Shown: one piece after another, positions 1 to 9,839 of the stretch
How positions within the stretch are numbered: the first letter of the stretch is position 1
How the letters are laid out: every line of letters starts with the position of its first letter
Made by a program: the position numbers and the translations under genes
NCBI RefSeq assembly: GCF_000003605.2
Contig: NW_003145286.1
Coordinates: 57,812 to 89,851, forward strand
Length of the DNA stretch: 32,040 bases
From: Saccoglossus kowalevskii
Lineage: Eukaryota > Hemichordata > Enteropneusta > Harrimaniidae
Reading direction: 5' to 3'
The notes under the pieces: generated by a model
What the model saw: only the letters and a program-made list of their open reading frames with translations
Databases searched by the model: none
Told to the model about the DNA's origin: nothing

Positions 1-205
1 GCACGTGGATTATCACAATATACGAGTAGAGCTAGATACGGATCTTTTCCATTTTCTTTAGCTTTTTTAGAATGTTTTTAACCGTCTGAATGGTTCTTTC
101 TCCTAAACCATTTGACTGTTGATAACGTGGACTTGATGTTTATGGCTAAAACTTATTAGCAAAATGTCGGAAATGTGGATACATTTGAAACAGTGTTCAT
201 AGATG
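1..205 (-). pseudogene. Ty3/Gypsy-type integrase fragment (decayed, cut by window edge)
   Basis: The minus strand encodes part of a retroviral-type (rve) integrase core. The diagnostic run is S-S-P-R-Y-x-Q-S-N-G-x-x-E-R-T followed by a basic helix and a DPYLALL-like segment; the Glu after SNG is the last acidic residue of the DDE triad. The copy is dead: there is a one-base frame change in the A-run at 63-68, and there are in-frame stops just upstream of the S-S-P-R motif (about 138-150). Weaker similarity (FRHFA-like) reaches about 205. The remainder would lie left of the window. An LTR retrotransposon of the Ty3/Gypsy group is the most likely source; I see no LTR. Confidence 0.75.
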
Positions 206-282
206 TGCCAACAGAAGTGAAAACCAAATAGATTACAAAAACATCTCTTCAGGTAGATAATTATTTTTTATTCAATTCAGTC

Positions 283-449
283 TGACGTCAGTGTCAGTGC
301 TGATTGTTCAGTGAACGCCACCCAGCTAAAGGACGCCCTCTATGATCAGTTCTGGGAAAAGGCCTTCATAAACGAAAGAAACCGTAAGAGCGGCTTTCAT
401 AGGGTCAGATATTATAATCATGAGTGCAAACACGCATTGAAACAATAAT
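283..449 (+). other. Unidentified open segment beside the LINE
   Basis: This stretch of about 55 codons is more GC-rich than its surroundings and is open on the plus strand, reading through LKDALYDQFWEKAF and INERNRKSGF to a stop in the LINE tail. It is preceded by TTTTTTATTCAATTCAG, which resembles a splice acceptor, and its first bases include a TGACGTCA site (283-290). It could be an old transposon piece or a stray exon. I do not recognise it. Confidence 0.2.
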
Positions 450-1250
450 AATAACTTTATTACACAACTAAATCATCAGAGGATTTAGTAAGGTAAAGAG
501 AATAACAAGACAAGAATAAACAAATGTAATAAAAACAAACAAACAATAAAAAAAAACTTAAAAGATATAGACTAAAGAAATATCAATATAAAAACTTCAC
601 CATTTTCGCAACTTTTAAACAGGGGATTTATAGATAGTATCCTAAAGGTATAGTGAAAGGGCTTTTGCATTTTTCATTACCTCAAGAAAAATATCATCTG
701 GTAAAATAGACTTGAGATCACAATTTTCAAAAAGTCTTTTTCTTTCACTTTTAAAGGAAGGACTTTGAAGGATAAAATGCTTCTCATCATCAAGAGAATT
801 TATGTTACCTCTTTTACATGTTCTGTCATCTAACAAGATTTTTGGTTTGTTCCTTCTCCCAAGTTCAATCTCTAGATTGTGATCACTAAGTCTAAATTTA
901 CTTAACATTTTTCTAAGGTTGAAATTACAAAATGTATTTATATTTTTCAGATAATTTTCAAACTCAAAATTTTCTTTAAATAAATAGTTAAGTCCTCAAT
1001 TTATTCCTTTCACCATTCTTACTATTTGCTTTTGTTAATTGATTTTTCTAAGACAACACATAATTATTTGTCAGTTTTAATTTAATTACTTTTGATTACT
1101 GTTACTCACACTAAATTTTTCTTCAATTTTGCTTACATCATGTTCCCCTAATATGTTGTGTACATGCTTAATCCATGTTGACTGTGATTTTACTGAATGC
1201 ACAGTACCCGTTATATATTTAATGCCAAATCCAATCACTAGCAGGGATCC
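443..1250 (-). mobile_element. Non-LTR retrotransposon (LINE), 5'-truncated 3' end
   Basis: The minus strand shows the C-terminal tail of a LINE reverse-transcriptase ORF: LSKFRLSDHNLEIELGRR, then a Cys, then DDEKHFILQSP and SERKRLF, ending at the stop at 642. This is the H/C-rich domain that follows the polymerase. Here the second and fourth expected Cys are replaced, so it is degenerate. The frame can be followed upstream past an in-frame TGA at 996-998 to about 1040, and after a frame change to a STWIKHVHNIL segment near 1150-1190. After the stop come about 150 bases of UTR, a 7 bp stem-loop (468-488), AATAAAG and a (TTA)n tail ending near 443. The clade is uncertain. Confidence 0.75.
468..488 (-). 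other. 3' terminal stem-loop of the LINE copy
   Basis: CTAAATC and GATTTAG form a perfect 7 bp stem around a 7-base loop, about 10 bases before AATAAAG and the TTA-repeat tail. Stem-loops at this place are used by some LINE reverse transcriptases to recognise their own RNA; that role is an inference here. Confidence 0.6.
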
Positions 1251-1269
1251 AGGAGTGTAGTTATACATA

Positions 1270-4200
1270 TAGCTATATCGTGCTGAGGTAATAATTTATT
1301 TTAATGGGCCGAGAATATTTGATACAGGCGATATATCAGTGGGGAATCAAAATGAGAATAAAATAAATAAGAAAAAATGGCCAGTCAGCAATTATTGTTC
1401 AGATCTTGAAAAAAATATGACAAGCACTTGTAAGCCAATATGTAGTGATTCTGATACAAAGTTTGAATGAAAGTTTTTCAGAGGAGGCCCAGACAAGTTC
1501 AAGTAACAGAATTTAGTAATTTTGAGGATAAAAAGGACTGCCAATCAGCCATACTTTACCAAATGGTAATGAAAATAGACATGCATATACAAGTCACCAT
1601 ACATAGTCTGTGTGTTAAGTTTGAATGTGATCAAATGTATGAGAAATGGCACAGATTGCAAATAATCATTGATTTTGGACTTCATCTAAATGTATCTACA
1701 TAAGTTGATTTTGATAATTTCAAATAAAAATTATACTCCTTTCCTGTTGTGGTTTTAATATTTCAAAGCCCGTAAAAGTATATATAGCAAAGCGCTGCAG
1801 TGGAAAAGAGAATTAACAAACCAACATACACTTGAAACATGAAGCAGACTGTTTATTGAAGCAAGTCATCTAGTAGCAATTAATAAAAAGTATCAAAGTT
1901 ACTGAATAAGAAAAATAATATACAAATCAATGATAAATAAAGTATTATTACATATCTTTCAAGAGTCGTGAGATCACAGTGAAAAGACCGACACCGATAG
2001 CATTGAACTCGTAGTGTATAGAAATATATAATGCTCAAAGAAGGTTATATTAAAACTATTTGTAAATTCTATAATACCAGTATTTTGTTTTAAAACCCTG
2101 TTAACGGCAATACACTTAATCATAGCAGTGTTACACGCATACGCACAGTGACTTAATTAAATTATATAAATGCATATTCTGATGACCGATTACTAATGAG
2201 TTGAAATGGCTTGGATACACAAGACTATTTTTCAGTTTCCGAATAAATAATGTCTTTATATCATGTTTTTTTCTGTTCAAATACAACTATGTTATTTGAC
2301 AATGGAGCTTCAAAATTTGACTATGGAGCTTCAGAAACAACTGATCGTTTGACAAACACAAGTTTGCATAATTTTCAGTCGAGAAAAAGTAAAAATAAAA
2401 GAAACACTCCTGAACTGCAGGCATGTATGCATGTCACTTTGGATCTAGACACATTTTGTATACGATCCACCGATATCCGATATTTCAAGTTACTGAAAGA
2501 GTTCCATTTACATTGTAAATTTAGTTTTTTTTGAAAGGTTACTGTTGTATGGTGACACACACATTAAACATGCTTGTAATGGTAACAGTGCACACACATT
2601 GGTGAGCAGTAACTCTGCATGTGTACATGGACAGCTGGCTGGTAGATACCTGAAATTATAGCCCATTCAATGCGTGTATGCAAGTGAATAAAAATGATAT
2701 TATCAAGCATGTCTAAGTGACCAAATCAGACAAAACAGTTTCAATAGCGATGAGAAGTGAGATCAGTCAAGGGGGAGGGGCTGTTTCCGATTCTGTTATC
2801 AGTAATGCTGTTATCAGTATTCCCATGTGAATAAGATAAAATTGACATTTACTTAAGTTTTTCATGAAATTTGATCTCGAGATTTTTTGTCATAAATATA
2901 ATTATACAAGATACTAATTTGTTACCACTTGACACACATACAGGTGTCAGCGTAGATCATGTATTACTTTTTACGAGTATATTGTTTAGTATATATTACC
3001 ACAAGTTACTGAGCAATCAACCGTGTTCAATCATGTCAGTGTTGACTCAGAAAACTACACAGATTAGGTGCTGGTTTATACTTTTACATATCTGACACAA
3101 AATCACAACAAAATGAGCATTTGGTCTTGTCAAAACATAAATGGGAATATAACACATCATCTAGCTCTGAAACCAACGATCTAGAAATCAGCTCTAAAAA
3201 AAATACACTGATACGAGAAGCAATATTAATTTCAAGACAAGGCTGGATATATTCTCAGAATGTAGAATGAGACAAGACCAATCACATCAATTAATTTTAC
3301 AACCAGAAAATGACAAAAATAAAATATTAAAGTGAAATGAAAATATCAATACAAGGTAAAGAATCAATAACCATTAAATAAATGTAAATATTCAGAAACT
3401 GGTTTTTACCATCACCGATAAAAATGTTCAAAATCATTAAATAAACTTGCATCTCATTTTTTTTAATTTTATTGTCAAACCAAATTAAGAGCAATTGATC
3501 CCAGTACCGGTTAATTGTAGAATACAAATGAAAAGTGAAATTTAAAAATACATGTGAAATGTATCTTGAATAAATTGAAAAATAAACAACAATGATACAT
3601 AAATATTGAATTCAAGTAAACCCTAATACCATTTCTATATGCAGGTTCAATGTGGACTCGCATAGACATGTGTCTGAAACAATACAAACAAAACTGGCCA
3701 AACTAATCGGAAAAGATAGCACAAAATAAACTTGAAAGCTAAAACTCACTCCGTGCACAACTAAATATTAAAATACATACAATTTCAGTTAAATTGTGGA
3801 CCTGAAATTGACTACTCAGAAATGGGAAGACCGGAGTATGTTCATACTCTTCAATAACAGACGCTTATAATGCATCTATATTTTTATATTATCAAATATG
3901 TACAAATATTCGCACCACAGACTAATTAGCATAATAAACAACTTCCAATATATTTCTGATATTAAGTTCTGTTGTGTGTACTTTAAGTACATTAGCTAGA
4001 TACTGAATCAAGCTGTATAAAATCATTTTACAAATCTATCATAAAGTGTAGTTTGTGTGGCACACTTCAAAAATAGTACCTAATAGAAGTGCGTGCATTA
4101 AAAAAAAATATAAATCAACTTGTTATTTTAAGCGTGATTCCAAACAAAATTCGGTGACATGAAGTTTACCGAGGCTAAAGTTGGATCACTGTCCCTCAAC

Positions 4201-5699
4201 GTGGTTGGATGCACGGCAGTTCCAAAAAAGCATGCTGAACAAGTGCATACGTTAGATTTAAACGTCTGAGACTTCTAACTTAATTCATGTTAAATACATG
4301 AATATATTGAGTGTATAAATTACCAATAGAGAAAATACAAGTATACTGATAAATACATGCATTGGGACAATATTCTAAATACTGCCTCAGTATGTACTGG
4401 TTTGCTGTGGGTGACCAATTTGCCATTTTATTTTGAGGCATGATGTCACACTACTAACAGGAATCTATTTTATTGAAGGTGTAATTGAAAATATGAGAAA
4501 TGTACATTACGATATATATACAGAGAACTGCTTGTGTAGTCGTACACTTTACAATAATGTGGTTTCACATATTAATCAATATATGAATATGTACAACATT
4601 AAATATATCATTCAAAATTTGTAACATGACATAAAGCAAAAATGATATACAGAGATAAATTAACCTTTCTTAAATAAAAAAAAATGCAAGGGTACAATTA
4701 AACAAGAAAATATAGGACTTGATGCATTTTTTTTGACATTAAAAAAGACTATTTCATTGGCTTTCTAGTTGTCACTATTTTATTAGTTGTTTTTTTGCTA
4801 AAAAGTCACAATATACAACATTTCTGTACTTGTCATTAATTCTTTGGTCCGACATTTTTGCCCAATAGTGAAATAACTAAAATGTAAAAGTTTACAAAAA
4901 TTAAAAAAAATGTCTGAAAAGTGAATGTGTACTGGAGAATGAAACACTATTTAGTATTGGCAAGCCAAAGATAATAACTGTTATATTATATTGAAAAAAA
5001 AAATAGCAACACACAAAATGATGCATGTTGAAAGGGGCCAATATTAATATCTATAAAGCAATCATGTGACTACTTTTGACCAATAGCATTGACTGTCTCA
5101 CATTTTTTTTAATTTTTTGACCATCTGAATACACTAAATAACACTTGATAATAAACTCTTTTCCATTCTTGTTTTGTCTGATTACAATGACCATTCAAGT
5201 GATAACACTGGTCACGCTATTCAAATCGAGTGATTAGACATCAATTGACCTTTAACCTATTGAATGCAATCGTTTTGCTTACAAAAATATTGATGCAACA
5301 TTTTGTGCAATTTTATGCAATTCTCAATAAATATTTTGTTAGACCAAAAAAACATGATTTGATGACAATTTGATCACCATTTTTAAAAAAAAAAATAATG
5401 TGGAGCGCACTAATAATTATTTTTCAGTTTTGTCACTACATGTACTAAAGAAAGATATTAGACCTGTTTGATCTTTCAGCAACTAGGCATAATGAAATGC
5501 AGTAGTAAATAGTCATAATTTTTAAGAAAGCTATTAGGTTAGGGGGTCTGAAATGTCACTCCCTGGGCATAGTGAGAATATTTATATAGTAGTTTGCTGC
5601 AATAGACAGACCAGAATATCGAACTGTCCTTGCATTATTCGTAAATAATTTGAAATTAATAGAAACATTGCTGCTGATGTTGAATTGTAAAAATACCTA
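1270..5699. other. AT-rich downstream intergenic DNA, no gene recognised
   Basis: Many A/T runs and short random reading frames are present, none with recognisable protein content or splice context. The only compositional exception is a GC-richer patch at about 4137-4270 that is open on both strands. I see no tRNA boxes or repeats longer than homopolymers. Confidence 0.5.
4137..4270. other. GC-richer patch open on both strands, unidentified
   Basis: On the plus strand a small frame with an ATG at 4159 runs through SLSLNVVGCTAVPKK and VHTLDLNV to a stop at 4270, faintly like a leucine-rich-repeat N-terminal cap. On the minus strand a frame through CTCSACFFGTAVHPTTL and DSDPTLASVNFMSP is also open for more than 40 codons. 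Only one, or neither, can be real. A decayed repeat family is the likeliest source. Confidence 0.2.
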
Positions 5700-6215
5700 T
5701 GTGAAAGCCCACCTAACTTTCCCTAGAAATGTTCAAGGTGATAATTTTGAGCACACCTAGCTTTCATAAGTTTCTGAAACACCAGAAAATGCGCATCTCA
5801 CAATCTCTGCTTCAGCCCAATTGTAAAAGCCCACCTAAATTCCAAGTAAATATTCTAAATCATCTGTAAAAGCATGCTTAAATTTCCATTGAATATTTTC
5901 GACATCTGAAAAAGCACACCCAAGTTCCCCATTAAAGATTCTAGACCACCTATAAAAGCATGCTCAACTTTCCCATTAAATATTTTAGATACATGCAAAA
6001 GCACACCTAACTTCCTAGTAAATATTTTATATCATCTGTAAAAACATGCCTAACTTTTCATTGAATACTTTAAGACATCTGAAAAAGCACACCCAAGTTT
6101 TCCATTAAATATTCTAGATGACCCGTAAAAGCATGCCTAACTTTCCCATTAAATATTTTGAACCATCAGTAAGAAGCACACTCAACTTTCACATCTTTCT
6201 AATTAAATATTTTAG
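5700..6215. repeat. 43 bp minisatellite with two alternating unit types
   Basis: The GTAAAAGC-like anchor recurs at 5823, 5866, 5908, 5952, 5995, 6038, 6081, 6125 and 6169, every 42-44 bp. Units read approximately GTAAAAGCATGCCTAACTTT followed by CCATTAAATATTTTAGAC. Units with CATGC after the anchor alternate strictly with units carrying CACAC or CCACC, so the true repeat is an ~86 bp dimer. More diverged copies lead in from about 5700. The array lies downstream of the gene on the 3' side of its likely poly(A) site. Confidence 0.85.
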
Positions 6216-6496
6216 ACTGCACAGCACAAAGCAAACAAACTGAACTTATACCTTGTTTGAATTGTTTTTTTACAAACTCTATTTTTCCAACCTGAAATCT
6301 TTGAAACATAATTATCACTACGACAATGTTTTAGGTGGCACTAAAAGAGAAACATTTTTGTCTTTCATCTTTTTTGTAACTGCATTGAGATTAGAGGCTT
6401 GTACAATTTTTTTGTTGACCTTTTTTACAATGCCTTAAATTATGACAGTACATATTTGTTGCATACACTTGTGCAAATACTACCATATTATCAAAC

Positions 6497-6502
6497 TTTA
6501 TT
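6497..6502 (-). promoter_or_regulatory. Candidate polyadenylation signal of the phostensin/taperin-like gene
   Basis: AATAAA on the minus strand is the first canonical hexamer I find below the stop codon at 7568. Using it would give a 3' UTR of about 1.1 kb that includes the whole 72 bp repeat array. A GTGTATG stretch follows within about 40 bases downstream. The assignment is inferred and has no transcript support. Confidence 0.4.
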
Positions 6503-6759
6503 GGAGGCTTGTGACTATGTGACATATTTGATTCTATGAATGTGTGGGAATAACTGAGGATTTGACCACTTATTACATAATACATGCATATTCAAACCAT
6601 CAAAAATTTATATAATAATCCCAAATCACCAATACGGCTATAGCAACAAAGTGACTTTTAGGAGCAACTGCAAGTTGAACACACATGTAACTTTTGTGAC
6701 AGATAAATGTTACCACTAGTATTAACACCATCAAGAACATTTCATAGCAAGAAAACTGT

Positions 6760-7480
6760 TAATTTAGGTTAGAGAATCGAATCAGCCCACCAATGAAAAC
6801 AAGTAAGGGGTTCCCTGATTGGCTAAACAGTTAGGTATTAGGTTAGAGAATCGAATCAGCCCACCAATGAAAACAAGTAAGTGGTTCCCTGATTGGCTAA
6901 ACAGTTAGGTATTAGGTTTGAGTGTCCAATCAGGGGCAATGAAAACAAGTAGGGGGGTTCCCTGATTGGCTAAACAGTTAGGTATTAGGTTTGAGTGTCC
7001 AATCAGGGACAATAAAAACAAGTGAGGGGTTCCCTGATTGACTAAACAGTTAGGTATTAGGTTCGAGTGTCCAATCAGGGGCAATGAAAACAAGTAAGGG
7101 GTTCTCTGATTGGCTAAACAGTTAGGTATTAGGTTTGAGTGTCCAATCAGGGGCAATAAAAACAAGTAAGGGGTTCTCTGATTGGCTAAACAGTTAGGTA
7201 TTAGGTTTGAGTGTCCAATCAGAAGCAATAAAAACAAGTAGGGGGGGTTCCCTGATTGGCTAAACAGTTAGGTATTAGGTTTGAGTGTCCAATCAGGGGC
7301 AATGAAAACAAGTAGGGGGGTTCCCTGATTGGCTAAACAGGTATTAGGTTTGAGTGTCCAATCAGGGGCAATAAAAACATGTAAGGGGTTCCCTGATTGG
7401 CTAAACAGTTAGGTATTAGGTTTGAGTGTCCAATCAGGGGCAATGAAAACAAGTAAAGGGTTCCCTGATTGGGTAGTTTT
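6760..7480. repeat. 72 bp tandem repeat, ten copies, with CCAAT hairpins
   Basis: The anchor TTCC/TCTCTGATTG recurs at 6811, 6885, 6958, 7030, 7102, 7174, 7248, 7321, 7389 and 7461, a spacing of 72-74 bp with one 68 bp unit that lost TTAGGT. Eight units carry CCCTGATTGG and CCAATCAGGG as perfect or near-perfect 10 bp inverted arms about 30 bases apart, so each copy can fold into a hairpin. The first two units have a different second half (GAATCGAATCAGCCCACCAAT). CTGATTGG and CCAATCAG both match the NF-Y consensus. The array starts ~90 bp past the stop codon and is probably transcribed as 3' UTR. Because 72 is a multiple of three, a long spurious reading frame crosses it on the minus strand. 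Confidence 0.9.
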
Positions 7481-7567
7481 TGGTCTTGCAATTTTAAAAG
7501 TATACTTGTACTAAAGAGGTTGACAATTATGTAGATAATTGTACCACGTCATTTTATAATAGGGGTG

Positions 7568-7767
7568 TTAGAAGAGCAATGCAGAAGATGATGATGATGT
7601 AGAGAAATAATCTGCATCGTTGTCATCAAGGGGCTTGACTTCAACATCATTAAAATCAACTTCTTCTTTTGGTTTTTCTGGCTCTGCGTCTTGTATATTC
7701 GTTCGTTTTTCCAAACTGCTTTGGTAAGCGTCTTGTAAATAAGTTGGGGTGTAGTTTTGTAGGCCTC
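7568..7767 (-). CDS. Phostensin/taperin-like protein, coding exon 3 (C-terminus)
   Basis: The last coding exon is 200 nt, with a CTCTTTTCAG acceptor and entry in phase 1. The junction codon GGA is completed across the intron, giving the sequence SSGGLQNYTPTYL. Exons 2 and 3 together are 399 nt, an exact multiple of three. The segment LQNYTP matches the SYTPKH region of human phostensin. An acidic stretch (DFNDVEVKPLDDNDADYF) and a Ser-run follow, and the protein ends in SALLF before TAA, like the PALYF end of the human protein. In the vertebrate protein this C-terminal part contributes to actin pointed-end binding; that role is inferred here from homology. Confidence 0.85.
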
Positions 7768-8712
7768 CTGAAAAGAGATGAAACAATCCGTTAACAAATC
7801 TGGAATAGATTCAGATGTGAACAAATTTAATAAATGACTAAATGTTACAGTCCCCTTGTTTGAAAAAGAAATACAAGAAAGCCATCAGAGATGGCAGATC
7901 CTGGGGCGTAATTTTACAAGCATACATGTAGAATGAATATCTTTGCAATAATGTTCACCATAGTTATGCATTTTTAATGAGGTCACATGACCATATATGG
8001 TCTAGTGTGCAATGTCTTCAATAAAGTTCTGGCTGAATGGTTCTGTCTGCAATAGTGTCCAGATAGGTTAATTTATGAATTTTAATGGGATCACATAACC
8101 ATATATATGTCATTGATTATGTTGATCAGATCTAGTGTGCAATATAACTGTGTCATATCTGCAACTATTGCTTCTGATACGACTTCGTATGGATGTACGC
8201 TGGTAACTACTATATCGGCCACCCCACCATACATGCCCATGGATAATAATTGAATATGTTCAATTGTAATCACTGGAATAATAATACAGTCATTTGAAAC
8301 ATGGTCAAAAGTAGCACTATCTTCTTATTTTTGAATTTCCAATTCATTGCTGATATTTATCATGATCCGAAAAAGTTGTTTTCACATTTATTGATTCTAT
8401 TACAAACTGTTATGCTCTGTTGGGCAAAAATGTGATGATGATTTCCCCAAAGACTACTCCAGTAATAATTGCAAAATAAATGAATTTGATAGAAACTTTT
8501 CAAGGTCAAAATGTCAAACTAAAGATATTATATGCATTATCCAGCTTGACATTCATAATAACAGAACGAGGGTATTTTGTTTTTTCATGCATGTTTAAAA
8601 TCAACTGTAGAAAAACGTGATGTATTATTTAAATATGAACACATTCGAATGTAATTGGTCAAGATGAACTCTGCCAACTAACCATAAAACTAAGCAACTG
8701 TCGCGTAATTAC
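7768..8712 (-). other. Intron 2 of the phostensin/taperin-like gene (945 bp)
   Basis: The intron has a GTAATT donor at 8712 and a TTTTCAG acceptor at 7768, phase 1. It contains no gene. Two diverged copies of one stretch lie at about 7973-8014 and 8081-8144 (shared words TTTTAATG, TCACAT/AACCATATAT, TCTAGTGTGCAAT). The first copy contains CCATATATGG at 7991-8000, a match to the SRF CArG box, which may be chance in DNA this AT-rich. Confidence 0.75.
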
Positions 8713-8911
8713 CTGAACTGTGCAGAACCGTGTTTGATTTCAATGGTGCTTTGGCCATTAGTGTATCATCGGTTGCCTTAGGCGCCGGTCTGATTTGATC
8801 AAAATCGTAATCAGTGTCAAATTCATCATCAGCCTCGTCATCTTCAAGAAGCGACTCTTCGGATGGATAAACATGTTTCACTGTCCCCGAATCATTGAAG
8901 GAGATTGAAAG
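8713..8911 (-). CDS. Phostensin/taperin-like protein, coding exon 2 (PP1-docking exon)
   Basis: The exon is 199 nt, flanked by a TTTTCACAG acceptor and a GTAATT donor. It enters in phase 0 from exon 1 and leaves in phase 1. Its first residues read LSISFND, followed by an aromatic/YPSE segment and a long acidic run (EDDEADDEFDTDYDFD). Human phostensin has the same order: KISFND, then FEYPSE, then a Glu-rich stretch, where KISF is the RVxF-type motif that docks protein phosphatase 1. Here the basic residues come from the end of exon 1 (KSKNNK) and the I-S-F from exon 2, so the docking site is built across the splice junction. The spacing K-x-x-I-S-F is one residue longer than the classic motif. 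Family membership rests mostly on this exon. Confidence 0.85.
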
Positions 8912-8913
8912 CT

Positions 8914-9839
8914 GTGAAAAGAAATAAAAAGCATCATGAGAGAGGCCTTGCAGTGACAAATCTTGATCTGGGTGATGAGTATTTAGAATAATAAATACCC
9001 CCTCCCCATATATCCATTGAATATCTAAGACCCTTAGAATGAGATGAGCACAGTCTGTAACTTTATTACTTTTATTTGTCCTTTATTACTTCTCAGTTTG
9101 ATAATATGAAATCAAGACTAAAATTTATGATTAATTTAAATTTTCTATTTCAATATTGAAACTAAGGTAACATATTTTGTGTATTTTAATGTCAAATTAA
9201 TATCTTAAAATGCAGGCTGGACACATTTGATAACTTAGACATTGTCTGTGACGCAATGCGTTCCAGACAATACCTTTACTGTAAGATGTACTCAGACATA
9301 CATTCTAGCATTTTGTTATTGACAGAATTGGAAAGAAAAGTTCAACTAAACTATATCGCTTTTAGAGTTTGCCACCAGGCACCGCCAGTGACACATTCAA
9401 AATTTGCATAATTGAATCTGCCACATGCACGCACAAACCACTGACGAAAATTCTGTGCATTCGGTTTATACTCGATCTGATGTTGAAAAACAAATGTAAC
9501 TGCCAGCTTATGTTCTTAAGCTAGAAGTACTGTCTGTCTGTTAAAATCAGCGCTGGAATACTGATTCGTATTGATGGACCTCATTGATAAGACTACTGAA
9601 GAAATTTCCTTGTTCTTCCATAGTTAAGTGATAGAGTCAGGCAGAAATTTTTGGAGTTTGAGTCATCCATACTTTATTTTGAATACGCTATATTTGAGAA
9701 AACTAAAATGTGCCACATTTAAAAAAAATTCAAAACTTTGCAAAAACAAATTTGTAAACAACTTTAAACATGATTTATAAAATTTCATCTGTAAAAACAG
9801 TCCTTGTATCCAAGAAAACAAGCAGCCTGTCGGCTGAGA
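8914..9839. other. Intron 1 proximal part, with a 31 bp palindrome
   Basis: No gene is visible. At 9241-9271 the arms ATTGTCTG and CAGACAAT enclose ACGCA-A-TGCGT, giving a near-perfect 31 bp palindrome about 330 bases upstream of the exon 2 acceptor. The remainder is ordinary AT-rich intron. Confidence 0.5.

Noticed and set aside
6905-7237. A 110-codon minus-strand frame with repeated LIGHSNLIPNCLANQ units
   Set aside because: It is produced by the 72 bp array, whose period is a multiple of three. There is no start context or conserved domain, and it lies in the inferred 3' UTR.
7549-7824. A second minus-strand frame across exon 3
   Set aside because: It is an overlapping frame that does not join in phase with exon 2. 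The frame used matches family residues and phase.
7991-8000. CCATATATGG as an SRF CArG box for an actin-linked gene
   Set aside because: It is attractive given the gene, but such a motif is expected by chance about once or more in AT-rich DNA of this length, and there is no second site nearby.
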